Of a stretch of DNA of 64,000 nucleotides, positions 12,340-24,620 are shown one piece after another. Under the pieces are notes generated by a model, which was not told the DNA's origin, ran no database searches, and worked only from the letters and a program-made list of their open reading frames with translations. The stretch is taken from contig NC_077248.1 in the NCBI RefSeq assembly GCF_947179165.1, positions 48,572,232 to 48,636,231 of the forward strand, in the 5' to 3' direction. Position 1 is the first letter of the stretch; each line of letters starts with the position of its first letter. The translations under genes were made by a program, and so were the position numbers. Origin of the DNA: Solanum dulcamara (Eukaryota > Streptophyta > Magnoliopsida > Solanales > Solanaceae).

Positions 12340-13260
12340 ATGCCTCCAAGAAGAGCTCCACTTCCAAGATGGGTTAATGATAATGAGGGAAAAGTCCCAC
12401 AAGATAATGGTCCCCTACTCGATCAAGTTACTACTGTGGAGTTTCGGACCGCTATCACTATTCTAGCTTATGTTGTGGCCAACCAAGGAGTTGTTGCTCC
12501 TACTCCTGCTTCTATAGTAAGGGATTTTTCTTGAATGAACTCTCTTAAATTCCATGAATCAAAGGTAGATGAAGATGACCAAGAGATTTTTGATGAAGTG
12601 CATAATATTGTGGATATTAGGGGAGTGTCATTGGAGGAGAAGTCAGAGTTGGCAGTCTACCAAATCAAAGATGTCGCTCAAGTATGGTACAATCAATGAA
12701 GTGCCAAAAGGGTTGAAGAGGGTCCATAGGTTGGGAAAATTTCGAAATTGCATTTCTTGGCCACTTCTTTCCTCTTGAATTGAGGGAGAGAAAGGTGATG
12801 GATTTTATCAGTTTGAAGCAAGGTAACATGAGTGTGAGGGAATATGCCCTCAAGTTCACAAATTTATCCAAGTATGCCCCTTTTTTGGTAGTCAACTCCC
12901 ATTCCCAAATGAGTAAGTGTATTTCAGGGGCGTCGGAAAAGGTGATAAAAGAGTGCCAAACCGCTATGCTTATCAAAGAGATGGAGCTTTCTAGGTTCAT
13001 GACATATGCCGAGCAAATAGAGGAAGACAAGTTGAAAGAGAGGTTTAAGAGGGAGTCCAAAAGTACTCAAACTGATAGTGGTTCATCTTATTCCAATGAC
13101 CAGTGTCTAGGCCTAAAAATAAAGGTGTCCCTTTCTCCATTGGCAAAGATATAGTAGGAATCACCAAATAGAATGCATGGACGATAAGGAAGGTTTCTAC
13201 AAGTGTGGTGATATAGAGCATAAGATGAGGGCTTGTTCGATGGCTACTAGAATAGGAAAT
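12340..13260 (+). pseudogene. Gag remnant of element D
   Basis: Gag starts at 12340 with MPPRRAPLPRWVNDNEGK, the basic N-terminus typical of this gypsy group. It breaks at 12534. The next block (12540-12720) reads DEDDQEIFDEVHNIVDIRG and LAVYQIKDVAQVWYNQ, the conserved gag capsid region, in a shifted frame. A third frame (12780-13154) continues with VMDFISLKQGNMSVREYALKF. The zinc knuckle (about 13190-13235) reads FYKCGDIEHKMRAC, so the first cysteine of C-x2-C-x4-H-x4-C has become phenylalanine. At least two frameshifts and stops separate the blocks. The protein would have packaged element RNA. Confidence 0.85.
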
Positions 13261-13279
13261 GAGATGGATCAAGTTGCTT

Positions 13280-13410
13280 TATTCAGTATGTTATGAGTCT
13301 CCTTTGGTTGTGCTAATGTTTGGTATGGATTGGTTTTCCATTCATTGTGCCATGATTTAATTAATAACCCGAGTGTTTGACTTTTTGTTCTAGTTGAAGT
13401 TTCAGCTTTT
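13280..13410 (+). pseudogene. Protease scrap of element D
   Basis: Just after the knuckle the reading includes FGMDWFSIHCAMI and ITRVF. These correspond to the end of the gypsy aspartic protease, a region with GMDWL followed by a TRVV-F block. Active-site sequence upstream is missing, apparently removed together with the end of gag. Nothing of RT follows: by 13440 the sequence matches the non-coding spacer before the PPT. Confidence 0.6.
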
Positions 13411-13629
13411 CATGTATATCCTTACAAATTCCTGAGTTCTAGTTATTCTCATATCTTTTCATATGAGTTTATGTTTATAAAGTTGATTCTTTAGACATGT
13501 TTTATCCTATATCTAAAAATCTTATGTTGTATGCATTTTGATGTGTCATTGTGTTCATGTTAGGTAGCTAGTCCTATTTCTGTGTTCGTTCTATGCTTGT
13601 TAAATCTCATTAAAGGATGAATTTTACCA

Positions 13630-13641
13630 AGGGGGAGATGT
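13630..13641 (+). other. Polypurine tract of element D
   Basis: AGGGGGAGATGT directly before the 3' LTR start TGTAAGATCC at 13642. This is where plus-strand cDNA synthesis would be primed. Confidence 0.75.
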
Positions 13642-16096
13642 TGTAAGATCCTGGAAGTTAAAATGTTGAAAAGGACTGTCTTGGAGTTTATGACTTGAAC
13701 TATAAGTTGTACGGACTACTACGGATCATAGGAGTGTGTCATATAATCAGTGTTTGAGTTTGGTAAAATTATGAGCCTTAGTACTTTTGTTATGACTGAA
13801 AAGGACGAGTCGTAGAGTGAATGAGCTTTCATAGTTCAGACTCGTAGAAGAAGCTTTGAGATATGAAATTTGTCTAAGTATGGGAAGGATTGACAAGTTA
13901 TTTGTACGACTCATGTAAGAGCCGACAACCTACAAACATGAGTCATAGGGACCAAATCTAAATCCCAGTAACATCTCATTTGGTACACCACTTTGATGAC
14001 TCATACTGATAACCTGTAAACAAAATGACAACTTGAAGAGGGCCACTCATAGGGTCCTCTGGCCAGTATAATAAAGGATATTTTCAACATTTCGCATTTT
14101 ATGTTAAATGAATATAGACATTTTTGGGGGAAGAATCATATCCTATAACTACCCCATTCTTCAAACTTCACTTCTATTTCCTCATTCTCTCAAATTCCTT
14201 AACACACCTTCTCCAAATTTTCTCTTAAGGGCAAACAAACAAAAGCTAGTGTTTAAATCTTCAAGTTATTCAAGCTTCATCGTTGTTAAGGCTTTGATAG
14301 TCAAGACATGCAGATATTGATTCATGGATTCTTTCATCCATGAATTCTAATAAATTTTAGAAGTTTTTTGTTAATTTCAAGTATGGGGTTTTATGGGTTT
14401 CATTATTTTTCTTCCAATTTCATGAATTAAGTTTTATTACACAATTCTTTACTCAAATATTCATGAATTATAAGATATTACATGATTTCAATGATATTCC
14501 AACAAATTCCCTTTCATGCTATTTGAGGTTCATGATCTCATTATGGATTTTGTTTAATTCGCATTCAAATGCATGAATTAAGATTCAATTGTTATTTATT
14601 ACTCAATTAAATTGAATGATTTCTATAATTTCAATTAACCTAATTCTATAAGTTTTGTATGATTCAAGTCAAACCACATGATTTCAATTCAATTACATGA
14701 TTTTTAAGAAGATTCCATATACATTCATGATAAGACTATATTTGTTTTTCAAAGACAAGCTTTATGTTATGATCGTGTATTTACAAGGCTTTCAAGCTAT
14801 TCACATGAAAAGAAGGAAATAAGCTTTTGTGATAAAATTTAAGTCAAGTATGAATGATGGTGGATTTTCTCACCTAAGTATGAATGTGTAATGATGAAAG
14901 GCCTACACTCATATTATATGATATAAGATTGAGTAGTTCTTCTATGATTATGATTTTATCAATAGTGGACCAGTAGTTGATATGGCCCCTCCGACATGAT
15001 GTTGACTTTAATACTTAGGATTTTTCTATTCCGTTGAGAGCCTACCTAGCATAGAGTGGACCTTGGGATAGACACTCTGTACCATAGTTGAGAAAATAGA
15101 CCTGAAGTAAGATCCCATTGTCCCATAACTATGTGCCACCATAGGATAAAGGATCACCCATAGTAGAGGTTCGATTCCTTTAAGGGTAACCTGTAGAATA
15201 GGCTTGATCCATCATGCCGCTTACTGGATCAACATATTCATAAAGGAGTCTACCTTGGCAAGTAACCTCCCCCTTTCCTCTTATGTATGGGTAAATATTG
15301 GGACTCTATAATATGGTTTATGTTGGTTAATGATGTCTCTCACAAAGTAAAGTGTTGTGCTCTCACAAGGCTAAAGATTTTGCCAAAATGCTTTATGGTA
15401 TACTCCATTATGATTCATAGTGTTTTCAAAGTATATTATTTCCTAAAATGACTCATGATGACCATTATAGTATTTAAGTTCTTTTATGATTCATGATTGT
15501 TTCTATATTGCCTTGGCCAAGTTACATGATTCTGAATAGTAATTCAAATGATTTCATGGTCTTAGAATGGTCTATTGTATCACTTTATTGTATCATGACA
15601 TATTGCATTGCAACTCACATACTTAATAAATTTAAAGTACTAACACAAACTTCTTTTGTTTACCTATATTGTCTAATAATGTAGGGCTTGGCGATCACCG
15701 TACATAATCTCGTGGCTAGATAGAAGACTTGTTCACTTGATTTGGTAAGTCCCCATGTTTCGAAGACTACCTATCTAGCTTATATGTTCTTGCTACCTCT
15801 AGACTATGTTGTTATTTTGAGAATGTTTCTACTCTTGTTTCGATGAGCTAGTATCTTGTTCTATGACCCCACCTATGTTAGTATAGTAGAGGCATATTTA
15901 GACAAAGAAAATGTCTAAGTCTATTTTATAGGGCCTAAGCTTCACTTTTATCTTTAGCTGTTATTTTGAATTTTACCCATTATGTTACTTCCTATTATTG
16001 ATTTACTTGACCTTATGAATGCAATGTATGCTAATAGGCTTGATTGGGAACCCTTCCTATTCATGTGTCAGCTATACCTTTATCTGGGTCTTGACA
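13642..16096 (+). repeat. 3' LTR of element D
   Basis: Starts TGTAAGATCC and ends GGGTCTTGACA, 2455 bp. It is collinear with the 5' LTR but with many substitutions and small indels, so the insertion is old. Small open frames inside it (14108, 15493, 15982) are not conserved between the two LTRs. Confidence 0.75.
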
Positions 16097-16247
16097 TGAA
16101 TGCTGGAATGATAATTGTTATTGTGGGCAAAGTCTATCAATGGCAAATTATCATCCTAGTTACCTTTGAAATCAATAATATAAGATCTCGACATGTCCTA
16201 TAAGATATGAATGGTATGCTCGACCTGGCAATCCGTTCGGGGGTGAA
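16097..16247 (-). pseudogene. Integrase continuation of M1
   Basis: The reverse strand continues the integrase left off at 9550. The segment with 'gataattgttattgtgggcaa' matches the reverse-strand pol copy near 29320. The segment 'cctataagatatgaatggtatgctcg' corresponds to the conserved RTIQTLE-type region. It ends near 16247, where a forward LTR begins. Confidence 0.65.
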
Positions 16248-17600
16248 AACGTATGTATGAATTTTCCTATATTGATCCTTAGGGTTCGTGATATGAATTA
16301 TGGGTATTTTCAACTATACTTCCAAATGATATTATCTTGATGAATTATGTATGGCCTGGTAAAAAGTATATGATCATTCATGATTTTGATCCAATTTCAT
16401 AATTTTTCAAGTCAATTGATCTTGTAATCATATTTTATCCTAATTTCAATATTAAGCTATGATCATAAATTTTAAGTATGCAAGTAAGCTTTATGAATGA
16501 GGGTATCTTAAGACCCTAATTACATTTCTATAAAAAAGATTCATAATTATGGAAGGCCTACACCCATATTACATTAAATTTTATGATGATGAACTATTCA
16601 TATGAACATGTTTATAATGTATGATTATGAAATGCTTATGTTTTTTGACAAATAAGATTTATAATTATGTTATGATATGTATTCTGTGGTAGGATGACTT
16701 AGCACCGAGGGGACTTTGAAATGGGGGCTCGAACTAAGCCTTAGTAGCAACCTTTAGTCCCTTAAACTACGTTGCCACCATAGGTTTACCAATATGGCCT
16801 AGCTAGTGGATCCACATATAGCACATGATTATGATAATATTGGACGGAGTCTACCTTGGCAAGTAGCCTCCCCCCTCCTCTATGTGGGGATCATCGGATA
16901 CCATGAAACAACTTACATGGTCTTAATGTTGATTACAACTATCTCTCACATATGTATGGTTCTTATGATGCTTTACAAGTTTACTCCTGTCCCTTACTTT
17001 TATATTATATTCTTTTGGTTTAAAGTCCTTTGACCTTTCACATATCTACATATAATTTTACTATCCTTTTCATCATGTTATTTAAAATGGTCATTCTACA
17101 ACTTTATTTTAATTATTCATTGCATCACCTACATACTTAGTGCATTTAAATGTACTAACACATACTTTATTGCCTACATTATATTATAATGTAGGGAAGT
17201 ACACTCCAACTTATTCTTGTGGCTAGCCAGTGATCCATTGTGAAGATTGTGTGGTGAGTCCTTATGCATCGAGGGCAAGACGAGTCATTCTCTTTTATTT
17301 TCACTCCTAGACTCTTATGATAGGTAAAGACTATTCCACATTATTTCATTACTTTCATGAAGGTGAGAAAGAATATGTCCTACTCTCCGTCTATGTAGTC
17401 ATGTAGAGACATGGTGGGCATATTGTGTAAGAAGCCAATATTGTCATGATTCTCTTTAGATATTCTATATTCTTGGAATTTTATCAGTTTCCGCTTATTT
17501 TTTACTTTATGTATGCTTATGATATGCTAAGAGTCTTGGTTGGCATTTCTTCAGAAATCCTAATCATCATGTCACAGCTAGGCCTATTCGGGTCGTGACA
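16248..17600 (+). repeat. 5'-truncated forward LTR (former solo LTR)
   Basis: Forward LTR sequence ends in the canonical TTCGGGTCGTGACA at 17600 but lacks the TGTAAGAT start. Internal landmarks shared with the other LTRs are the 'gtagcctcccc' block near 16860, 'catacttagtgcattta' near 17130 and 'cctacattatattataatgtag' near 17175. It is flanked by reverse-strand integrase on the left and reverse-strand gag on the right, so it sits inside M1. No PBS or gag of its own follows. Confidence 0.65.
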
Positions 17601-17601
17601 C

Positions 17602-18165
17602 CACACCCTTCAGTTGATAAGCCACTAGCTTGGCCTTTTCATGTGAAGGCATACCCATGATAGCCACAATCCGATAGACATCCTCAATGAACTCGATAGG
17701 GTGCTTATTTACTTAAGAACAATGGAACTCGGTCAGATTCATTCTATTGAAGTCTCGAATCCTAGAATCTAGAGTAGGAACTTGAGGAGGAGGAGGAAGA
17801 ACAATGCCTTAGTTTGTTTGGCTATGGCTTGGGCCCATAAAGTGATGATGTAGCAAAATTCTGCATGTGTCACTCCTTTATCATGATGTGGAGCTTTGGG
17901 AACCGGAGGAGCTTGATATTTATCTTCAAACCTTGCTTTAGGTGGAGGTACACTTCTTGGAGGCATGATCTAGAAGAAACAAAATAATTCGTTAGTTGGA
18001 GGAAGTCTTAGGACTATTCTAGGGCACAACATGAATTAAAAAGAAGTGAAAACTTTCCTAAAGGCCCCATAGTCTCCTATTAGTAGTTGTGGTATGCTTC
18101 ACAACCATGAAAAAGACCTTATTTGATGAGGTATGTTGGACTGTGAGAATCATTCAAAACCTTTA
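17602..18165 (-). pseudogene. Gag remnant of M1
   Basis: On the reverse strand a start at 17966 gives MPPRSVPPPKARFEDKYQAP, the gypsy gag N-terminus, open for 65 codons to 17769. After a frameshift, gag capsid words continue toward 17610: RDFNRMNLTEFHCS, then HPIEFIEDVYRIVAIMGM, then EKAKLVAYQLKGV. It stops where the forward LTR ends at 17600, so RT and RNase H of M1 are missing between gag and integrase. Confidence 0.8.
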
Positions 18166-18177
18166 GCTCTAATACAA
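18166..18177 (-). other. Degenerate PBS of M1
   Basis: Reverse-strand TTGTATTAGAGC, a decayed form of TGGTATCAGAGC, four bases inside the LTR edge at 18182. It gives M1 the order LTR-PBS-gag on the reverse strand. Confidence 0.7.
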
Positions 18178-18181
18178 AGTT

Positions 18182-19839
18182 TGTCATGACCCAAGCCTAG
18201 GGCCTAAAGGCGACATATCGAATGAGTCACTTGTAAGTACCTCACTCATGCCTCTTTGCATTCATTTAGCTTTTCATAGTTAATGAAAATAAAAAATAAG
18301 ATTAAAACAAAGGGGATATTGGTACTAAGGAAAAAAACCATGTAATAAGAGTCAACAACAACCCTAAATCATCATCCATTAATCCAACAATACCTCTATA
18401 TCTTTAGACTTAGTGGGAGCTAAGACATGTCCCTTGCTCACCCTCAATCTACATAGAAATAAGTACCATGAAATATATTCAAGAGTCTTTACATATTAAA
18501 ATCTAGACAGAAAAGAAATATTTTTCCCAAAACATGGGAAGCATCAAATAGGTAGCCTTCACCAAATCAACTAGCCATGTTGAGGTGAATGTAGAGCAAC
18601 ACGGATACCTACATGGTGATATCATGTAGGAAAAAGAGTATGCATTAGTACATTGAATGTACTAAGTATGTAGGTATGCATTAATATTTAAGAAACATTG
18701 GAGCATTTACATAGTATAAAATATAGTGCAATGCATGCATGATCAATCAAGTAAATAACATTTGAAACGTTCATTTGTGGGAAGATGACCATAACTGACA
18801 TTTAAGACCATGCGAGATATTACATAGAATCCAACATAATCCCCTAAATTGGCATGGGGAGACTACATGTTGGCTAGAACTCCGTCCACTTTATTCATTT
18901 ATTAACATTAAGGCTATTTATGGATCCACTATCCTAAGCCTATAATGGATCGTATGTTAGGACATAGTTAATGAGATAAGGGGTTGCTACTGGGATTCCC
19001 TTATCGAATCCCACCTCAATTACCCATTCGGTGCTAAGAATATCCCATAGAATAGTTTATATAAGAAAAACATAATCATTTACATAGCTTTAGATCATCA
19101 AAACATCATTCGATGGAATAGCTCTATAAAACTATTCTTTGGTTCACACAAGCGAGAATTGTCCTTTTACAAGTGCAATCCATCATTTCATAATTATTTC
19201 ATCATTCTTTCATTTCATAAGACTTCCTTTGATCAGAGACATTTGCTTTCATAAATATTTATTTTGGAGTCAAAGCTTTCAATTCATACTATATTGAAAC
19301 ATAGTGAAACTAGTTGGGTTACACGTTAAAACTCCTTTCGTGCCTTGATATAAAGCGCTTTGATACCTCAAATCTTTTATCTAATTAAGGAAAAATATAA
19401 ACTAAGGTAGGTACATGAACTTCAAATACTTAATAATTTATATATTTGGAATCATAATATGAAAATCCATAAAATTAATCATTTGAAATTTAGTTGCTAG
19501 ATTAGGAAAATACTTGAGCTCTATGGATGGAAGAACCCATAAATAAGACACACATACCTTGGGAATAGAGCCCTAATACAACTTTGAAAATGAAGACTTG
19601 AAGAACCTTAAAGTGAAACCCTGGACTTGTCTTGAAACCTTTAGGAGAACTTGAGAGGAAAGAGTTTATGTGTTTGAGTCTAAGTGTGATAAATGAGGGG
19701 TTTGGGATAGTTTAGGGCCTTAGATAGAGTCAACTGAGTCCTTAAAATAACCACCCTTTGATGTTAGAATGTGAGATAACACTAAAATTCACTATAAGAA
19801 ATTGGCTGGAACTAACCTTACGACTCCTCCTTATGATTC
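18182..19839 (-). repeat. 5' LTR of M1, truncated
   Basis: The forward-strand edge reads TGTCATGACCC, i.e. the LTR ends ...GGGTCATGACA on the reverse strand. The reverse complement near 18640-18680 carries the 'catacttagtacattcaatgtact' landmark of this LTR superfamily. It is cut at 19839, where element E begins, so its U3 start is not visible. No gene is present. Confidence 0.7.
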
Positions 19840-22800
19840 TGTAAGACTTTAAATTTTGGAAAGTCGGGAAATAGGGATCAAAGGATGAAATTATTGAAAA
19901 CATGCAATTTTGGGTCCAGGTGATGACCACAAATGACATCACGAGACGTGGTGATCACCACACCTCATGGTGAGCCACTATGGTGGTGACCCTGAGGGTC
20001 ACTCCTGTAGAGTGTGGTTAACGACAAGGCACCACAGACCGTGTTGAGAATCACAGGACCTGAAGCCCTTTGTGGTAACCCCTTCCCTGAGACCTCAAAT
20101 AGTGATCCAAGGCAAGGACCACAATAGACCACCATGGGCCATGTGACCCTTTACGGACCATGTTGAGCTCTATGGTGGTCAATCCTGTAGGTCACACTAT
20201 AGGGCCTACACCATGCCCATGTCCATAGATTATGGTATACTCCCTGGACCCTGAAGGGTACCATAGAGGGTATTCTAAAACCTTTCCTTGTAACTTCCAA
20301 AATCCAAGCCCAAGTCAATCATCACGGACACCTCCACCGGCTGTGGTAAGCCTCACAGACCATGATGGGTTCTCTGTGATGGGTTGTAATTCTAGTTAAA
20401 TGAAGGGTACTTTGTCCATTTACCTATTCTTTTATTAATGTATGTGGACGTTTTTGGGACTATATTCATTATGAAAAATATCTTAAATACTCCTAAACCT
20501 ATTTTTTTCCCTTATTAATCCCCAATAAACTTAAAGACTTCTCTCTCAAGGTTCATTCAAGGTTCGAACTTCTTCATCAAGTTTTCTAGGGTTTTTTTAA
20601 GAATAAGTCTCTTTTTAAAATTCCAGATTGATCCATGGGTCCCTTTCACCCATGGAGTTCCAAGGTTTCTGCTCAAAATCTTATGAATATCAATTAGGTT
20701 TGTAATGCTAGTTTTATGAATTGCATTGGGTTATTCAAATTATATTTTTAGTCAATATATATGTTCATTATAAGTATGTTTCTACATTAAATACATGATT
20801 TTAAGATGAATTATGATTGCCCATTCATCAAGCCTATCTTCTATGATGATATTATAAAGATATGAATCCTATGATTCAGTGTATTATCATGACTTTCTTT
20901 TAAATTTACTATGTATATGAGTTTTACTTTAAATTCAAGTATGAAATATAATCATGAATTACAAGTATGTTCAATATAGTAATTTTATGCAAGTTATGAA
21001 TCAAGGTGACCTAGGACCTAATTATATGAACTATGCAAGTATGAATTTTAATGATGAAAGGACAATACTCACATTGAGATTATGTTATGAAATGAGCTTT
21101 TCTATGAACTATGAAGTTTATGAACAAGGCATGATATATGCTAAGTATATTTACTAAGTTAATGTATTTCGTGGGATTTTACTTAGCACCAAGTGGACTT
21201 GAGGTGAGGGCCCTACCAAAATCCTTACACAAAGTCTCAGGTCTCTTAAAATACGTGGTACCGTAGGTTACCTTCATTTCTTAGCTAGTGGATAAACATA
21301 TAGCGTATGTACATGACCAGCCTAGCAGGGTAGAGTGTACCTTGACAAGTATATTACCTTTTTCTTTGTTTTACGTGGTGACAACGAGATTCCATGTTAT
21401 AGCTTGCATGGTATTATTATTGGTTATGGTTCTTATCCCACATATGTATATGATTGTTATGTTAGTCTATGATCTTCAACTATATCTTTTTAATTCTTTG
21501 ACGAAGATTCTTTTTCTTATGATTTTACATATCTCCTCTTAACATGTACTTTACTTTATCATTTCATCATATTATCTATATTGCATGTTATTCCCTCATA
21601 TTTAGTATATTCAAAGTACTAACGCATATTTGTTGCCTACACTATCTCATAATTTAGGGGTTAAGGTTTATGCTCCTATGACACATGGCAAGTGGAGTCT
21701 CTTTTTGGTGATATTTTATTTGAGTCCTTGTCTATCGGGTACCAATTATGAGTACTTGTTTCTCCTCATAAAGACTATTATTTCTTTATTTTTTGAGGGT
21801 GACCTAGGGACATATCTTAGCCCCCACTATTTTCATGTAGTTGAGGCATTTGTTGGACATATATTAGAGTCTAAGGTGAGAGAGAGAAAGGCACGCGATT
21901 TGGATCAAGTGAAGTGCATCAAGGATGAGGATGGCCAAGTGTTGGTACAGGAAACCCGCATTATACAAAGATGGTAGTTATACTTTCATTAACTCTTCAA
22001 TGAAGGATGGGACAGAGACATTGTGTTGGGAGATTTGGAGCACTCAGATAGGAATCATGACTCTGGATATTGTAGGAGTATAAAGGTTGAGGAGGTTAAG
22101 AGAGCTATGCGTAGGATGCGTAGGGGAAGAGAGTCCGGACCTGACAAGATCGCTAGGGAATTATGGAAGAATACAACCAGGGTAAGATTAGAGTGGCTAA
22201 CTGGGTTGTTTAATATCATTCTTAAGACAGCGAAGATGCTGGAAGAATGGAGGTGGAGTACAATGATTCTCGTGTACAAGAACAAGAGACACATTTAAAA
22301 CTCCAACAACTATAGAGGTATCAAGCTGCTCAGTCACACTATGAAAGTGTAGGAAAGAGTGGTGGAAATGAGAGTGAGGAGAGATGTATCTAATTCAGAG
22401 AACTAGTTTGGATTCATATTGTAAGGAGATTAGTGGAGCAGTATAGGGAGCAAAAGAGGGACTTGCATAAGGTATTCATTGACTTACAAAATGCCTATGA
22501 TAAAGTGCCAAGAGAGATCCTATGGAGATGCTTGGAGGCAAAAGGTGTGCTTGTGGTGTACATTAGAGAAATAAAGGACATGTATGATGGAGCTAAGACC
22601 AGGGTAAGGACTGTAGGAGGAGACTCAAAGCACTTCCCTGTTAAGATAGGGCTGCATCACAGATCCACTCTAAGCCTAATTTTATTCACCTTGGTGATGG
22701 ATGAATTAACGCGATAAATATAAGGTGAGTTGCCTTGGTGTATATTGTTCGCAAATGATATAGTCTTGATCGACGAGACTTGTAATGGAGTTAACGATAA

Positions 22801-23995
22801 GATGGAGGGATCGAGACAGATGTTGGAGTCTAAAGGATTTAAATTGAGTAGGACTAAGACAGAATACTTGGAATGTAGGTTCAGTGGCTCATCGGGTGAC
22901 TCTAATGAGGAAGTGAGGCTTGGTATGTAGGCCATCCAAAAGAAAGGAAGTTTCAAGTATCGTCGGTCTATTATACAAGGAGACGGGGATATCAACGATG
23001 ATATTTCACATCGTATTGGTGCAGGGTAGATTAAATGGACACTAGCCTCTGGAGTGTTGTGTGATAAAAAAGTGCCACTAAAACTTAAAGGCAAGTTCTA
23101 TAAAGTGGTGCTTAGACCGACCATACTATATGGGGCAGAGTGTTGCCCAGTCAAGAAATCTCACGTTTAGAAGATGAAAGTCACAGAAATGTGAATACTG
23201 TGCTGGATGTGTAGGAATACTAGGAGGGAAAATTAGGAACGAAGATATCCGAGACAAGGTGGGAGTGGCATCATTGGAGGACAAGATACGGGAAGCAAGA
23301 CTGAGGTGGTTTAGGTATATAAAGACGAGAGAGACTGATGCTCTAGTGTGGCAGTATGAGAGGCTGACTATTATTGGTTTTAGAAGAGGCAAAAGGAGGC
23401 TGAAGAAGTACTGGGGAGAGGTAATGAGATAGGATATGACACAGTCTCAGCTCACCGAGGACATAACCTTAGATAGGAGGTTGTGTTGGACTCAAATTAG
23501 GATAATAGGCTAGGTGACTTATCCTTACACTATAGTAGTTGTAGTTCTGCTCATTTGATTTCTACATTTTATTGTTGTTTATAGGTGTGGGGCCATGTAC
23601 TTTAATTATCTTATTTATTTATCTATAGTAGCTATTGCCTCTTTCTTTTCATACTATTCTACCATGACTTTCACACTTTTTTATTCCCTATTCTCATTTT
23701 GTCTGCGATATACTTGGCCATATCTGGCCTTTTATCTTTTCTTATATTATTTTCCTCTCTTGAGTCGAGGGTCTTCCAGAAACAACCTCCCTACCTTTCA
23801 AGGTGGTATTACACTAGGTTTGATTGATTGATTGATGTTAGAGTCTATGTTGTTAGATTTTCATACTTTTTACTATTCATGATTCCACACTTTATTCACC
23901 TTATGTATGCTTTATGATATGTCAAGAGGCTTGGTTGGAGACCTTCAGGGTTTCTATCACCATGTTACGACTAGACCCTAAGTAGGGTCATGACA
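19840..23995 (+). repeat. 5' LTR of element E, containing a LINE
   Basis: Starts TGTAAGACTT and ends AGGGTCATGACA. Without the LINE and one duplication copy it is about 2.18 kb. The U3 (19915-20390) is full of imperfect palindromes of the 'ccatggtgag / ggtggtgacc' type, including a perfect 14-base palindrome GTGGTGATCACCAC at 19948-19961. The same block recurs in the 3' LTR at 27835-28285. Confidence 0.8.
21874..23837 (+). mobile_element. 5'-truncated RTE-type LINE
   Basis: A non-LTR retrotransposon inserted in the LTR of E. It is flanked by a 10-base duplication TTAGAGTCTA (21864-21873 and 23838-23847). The 3' end is a short TGAT repeat (about 23818-23836), as in RTE-clade LINEs, preceded by the 'gagtcgagggtcttccagaa' 3'-UTR block. 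The coding part is the C-terminal reverse transcriptase. It reads GRESGPDKIARELWK (~22120), [40 protein letters not shown] (~22450-22515), then [11 protein letters not shown] (~22748), [17 protein letters not shown] and [15 protein letters not shown] (~23110). The catalytic F/Y-ADD box has become FAND. Stops and frameshifts (for example near 22299, 22420, 22717 and 22930) inactivate it. The endonuclease domain is absent through 5' truncation. Confidence 0.9.
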
Positions 23996-23999
23996 AACT

Positions 24000-24011
24000 T
24001 GGTATCAGAGC
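24000..24011 (+). other. PBS of element E
   Basis: Perfect TGGTATCAGAGC, four bases after the LTR end at 23995; initiator tRNA-Met type. Confidence 0.9.
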
Positions 24012-24204
24012 AAAAGTTTTAAGATGTCCTAGGGTGTCTAACATGCTAGGTCAAGTAGAATCTTATTCCTGGTTGTGAAGCATGCCACAGGAGTCTACAT
24101 GGTGTTTTAGGAAATTGTCACTTCTTTCATGGTCCTTATCGTGCTATAGAGTCTTCCCTAAGACTTCCTTTCCCTAATGCTCTTCCTTTTGTGATTTTCA
24201 AACA

Positions 24205-24620
24205 AAATCCTCCAAGAAGACCACCTTTTCAATGGGAAATTAATGCTAATGAAGCTCAAGCTCCTCTAGCTCTTCAAGAGTTGCTATCATATCCGTCCAA
24301 GTGACTAATGAGGAGTTTTGTACCGCTATTACTATGCTAGCACAAGTTGTAGTCAATAAAGGGGTTGCGGCTCCTCCTAATGTTCCTACTCCGGCTTCTA
24401 GGATGAGGGATTTCACAAGAATGAACCCTCCAAAGTTTCAGTTTCCTAATGAGCCTATTCTTGAATTGATGGTAATAATTTGGTGGTTAAACATTGATTC
24501 ATTTCATGTCTTAAATCCCAAAAATGAGTTCCAAGGATTTCATCTACCATCTAGTGTGGTTTAGAGATACTAACTTTGAGACTCCTACTCTTGAGTCAAT
24601 TTTACATGTTAATGAGTTAC
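24205..24620 (+). pseudogene. Gag-protease fusion remnant of element E
   Basis: The first block (24205-24300) is gag N-terminus without an intact start codon ([20 protein letters not shown]). The 87-codon frame at 24301-24564 starts as gag ([19 protein letters not shown], then [12 protein letters not shown]). It then switches directly to the protease C-terminal block ([12 protein letters not shown]). The capsid, zinc knuckle and protease active site are therefore deleted, and the junction falls in a short shared 'aagtttcag' word. The following text ([19 protein letters not shown]) is the protease-RT linker in another frame. Confidence 0.8.

Larger units (their letters stand above)
9551..16096 (+). 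mobile_element. Element D: two-LTR Ty3/gypsy deletion derivative
   Basis: A forward-strand element with a 5' LTR (9551-12122), PBS (12127-12138), gag plus a scrap of protease (12340-13400), PPT (13630-13641) and 3' LTR (13642-16096). Reverse transcriptase, RNase H and integrase are absent, so it would have depended on proteins from related elements. It interrupts reverse-strand integrase: codons of the same protein occur at both edges (left to 9550, right from 16097). The expected 5-bp duplication has decayed (tatat at 9546-9550 against tgaat at 16097-16101). The pol continuity is therefore the stronger proof of insertion. Confidence 0.8.

Noticed and set aside
12665..13060. 131-codon reverse frame
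   Set aside because: Shadow of the forward gag remnant of element D, whose conserved gag words are in the forward frames.
22657..23094. 145-codon reverse frame
   Set aside because: Shadow of the LINE reverse transcriptase on the forward strand.
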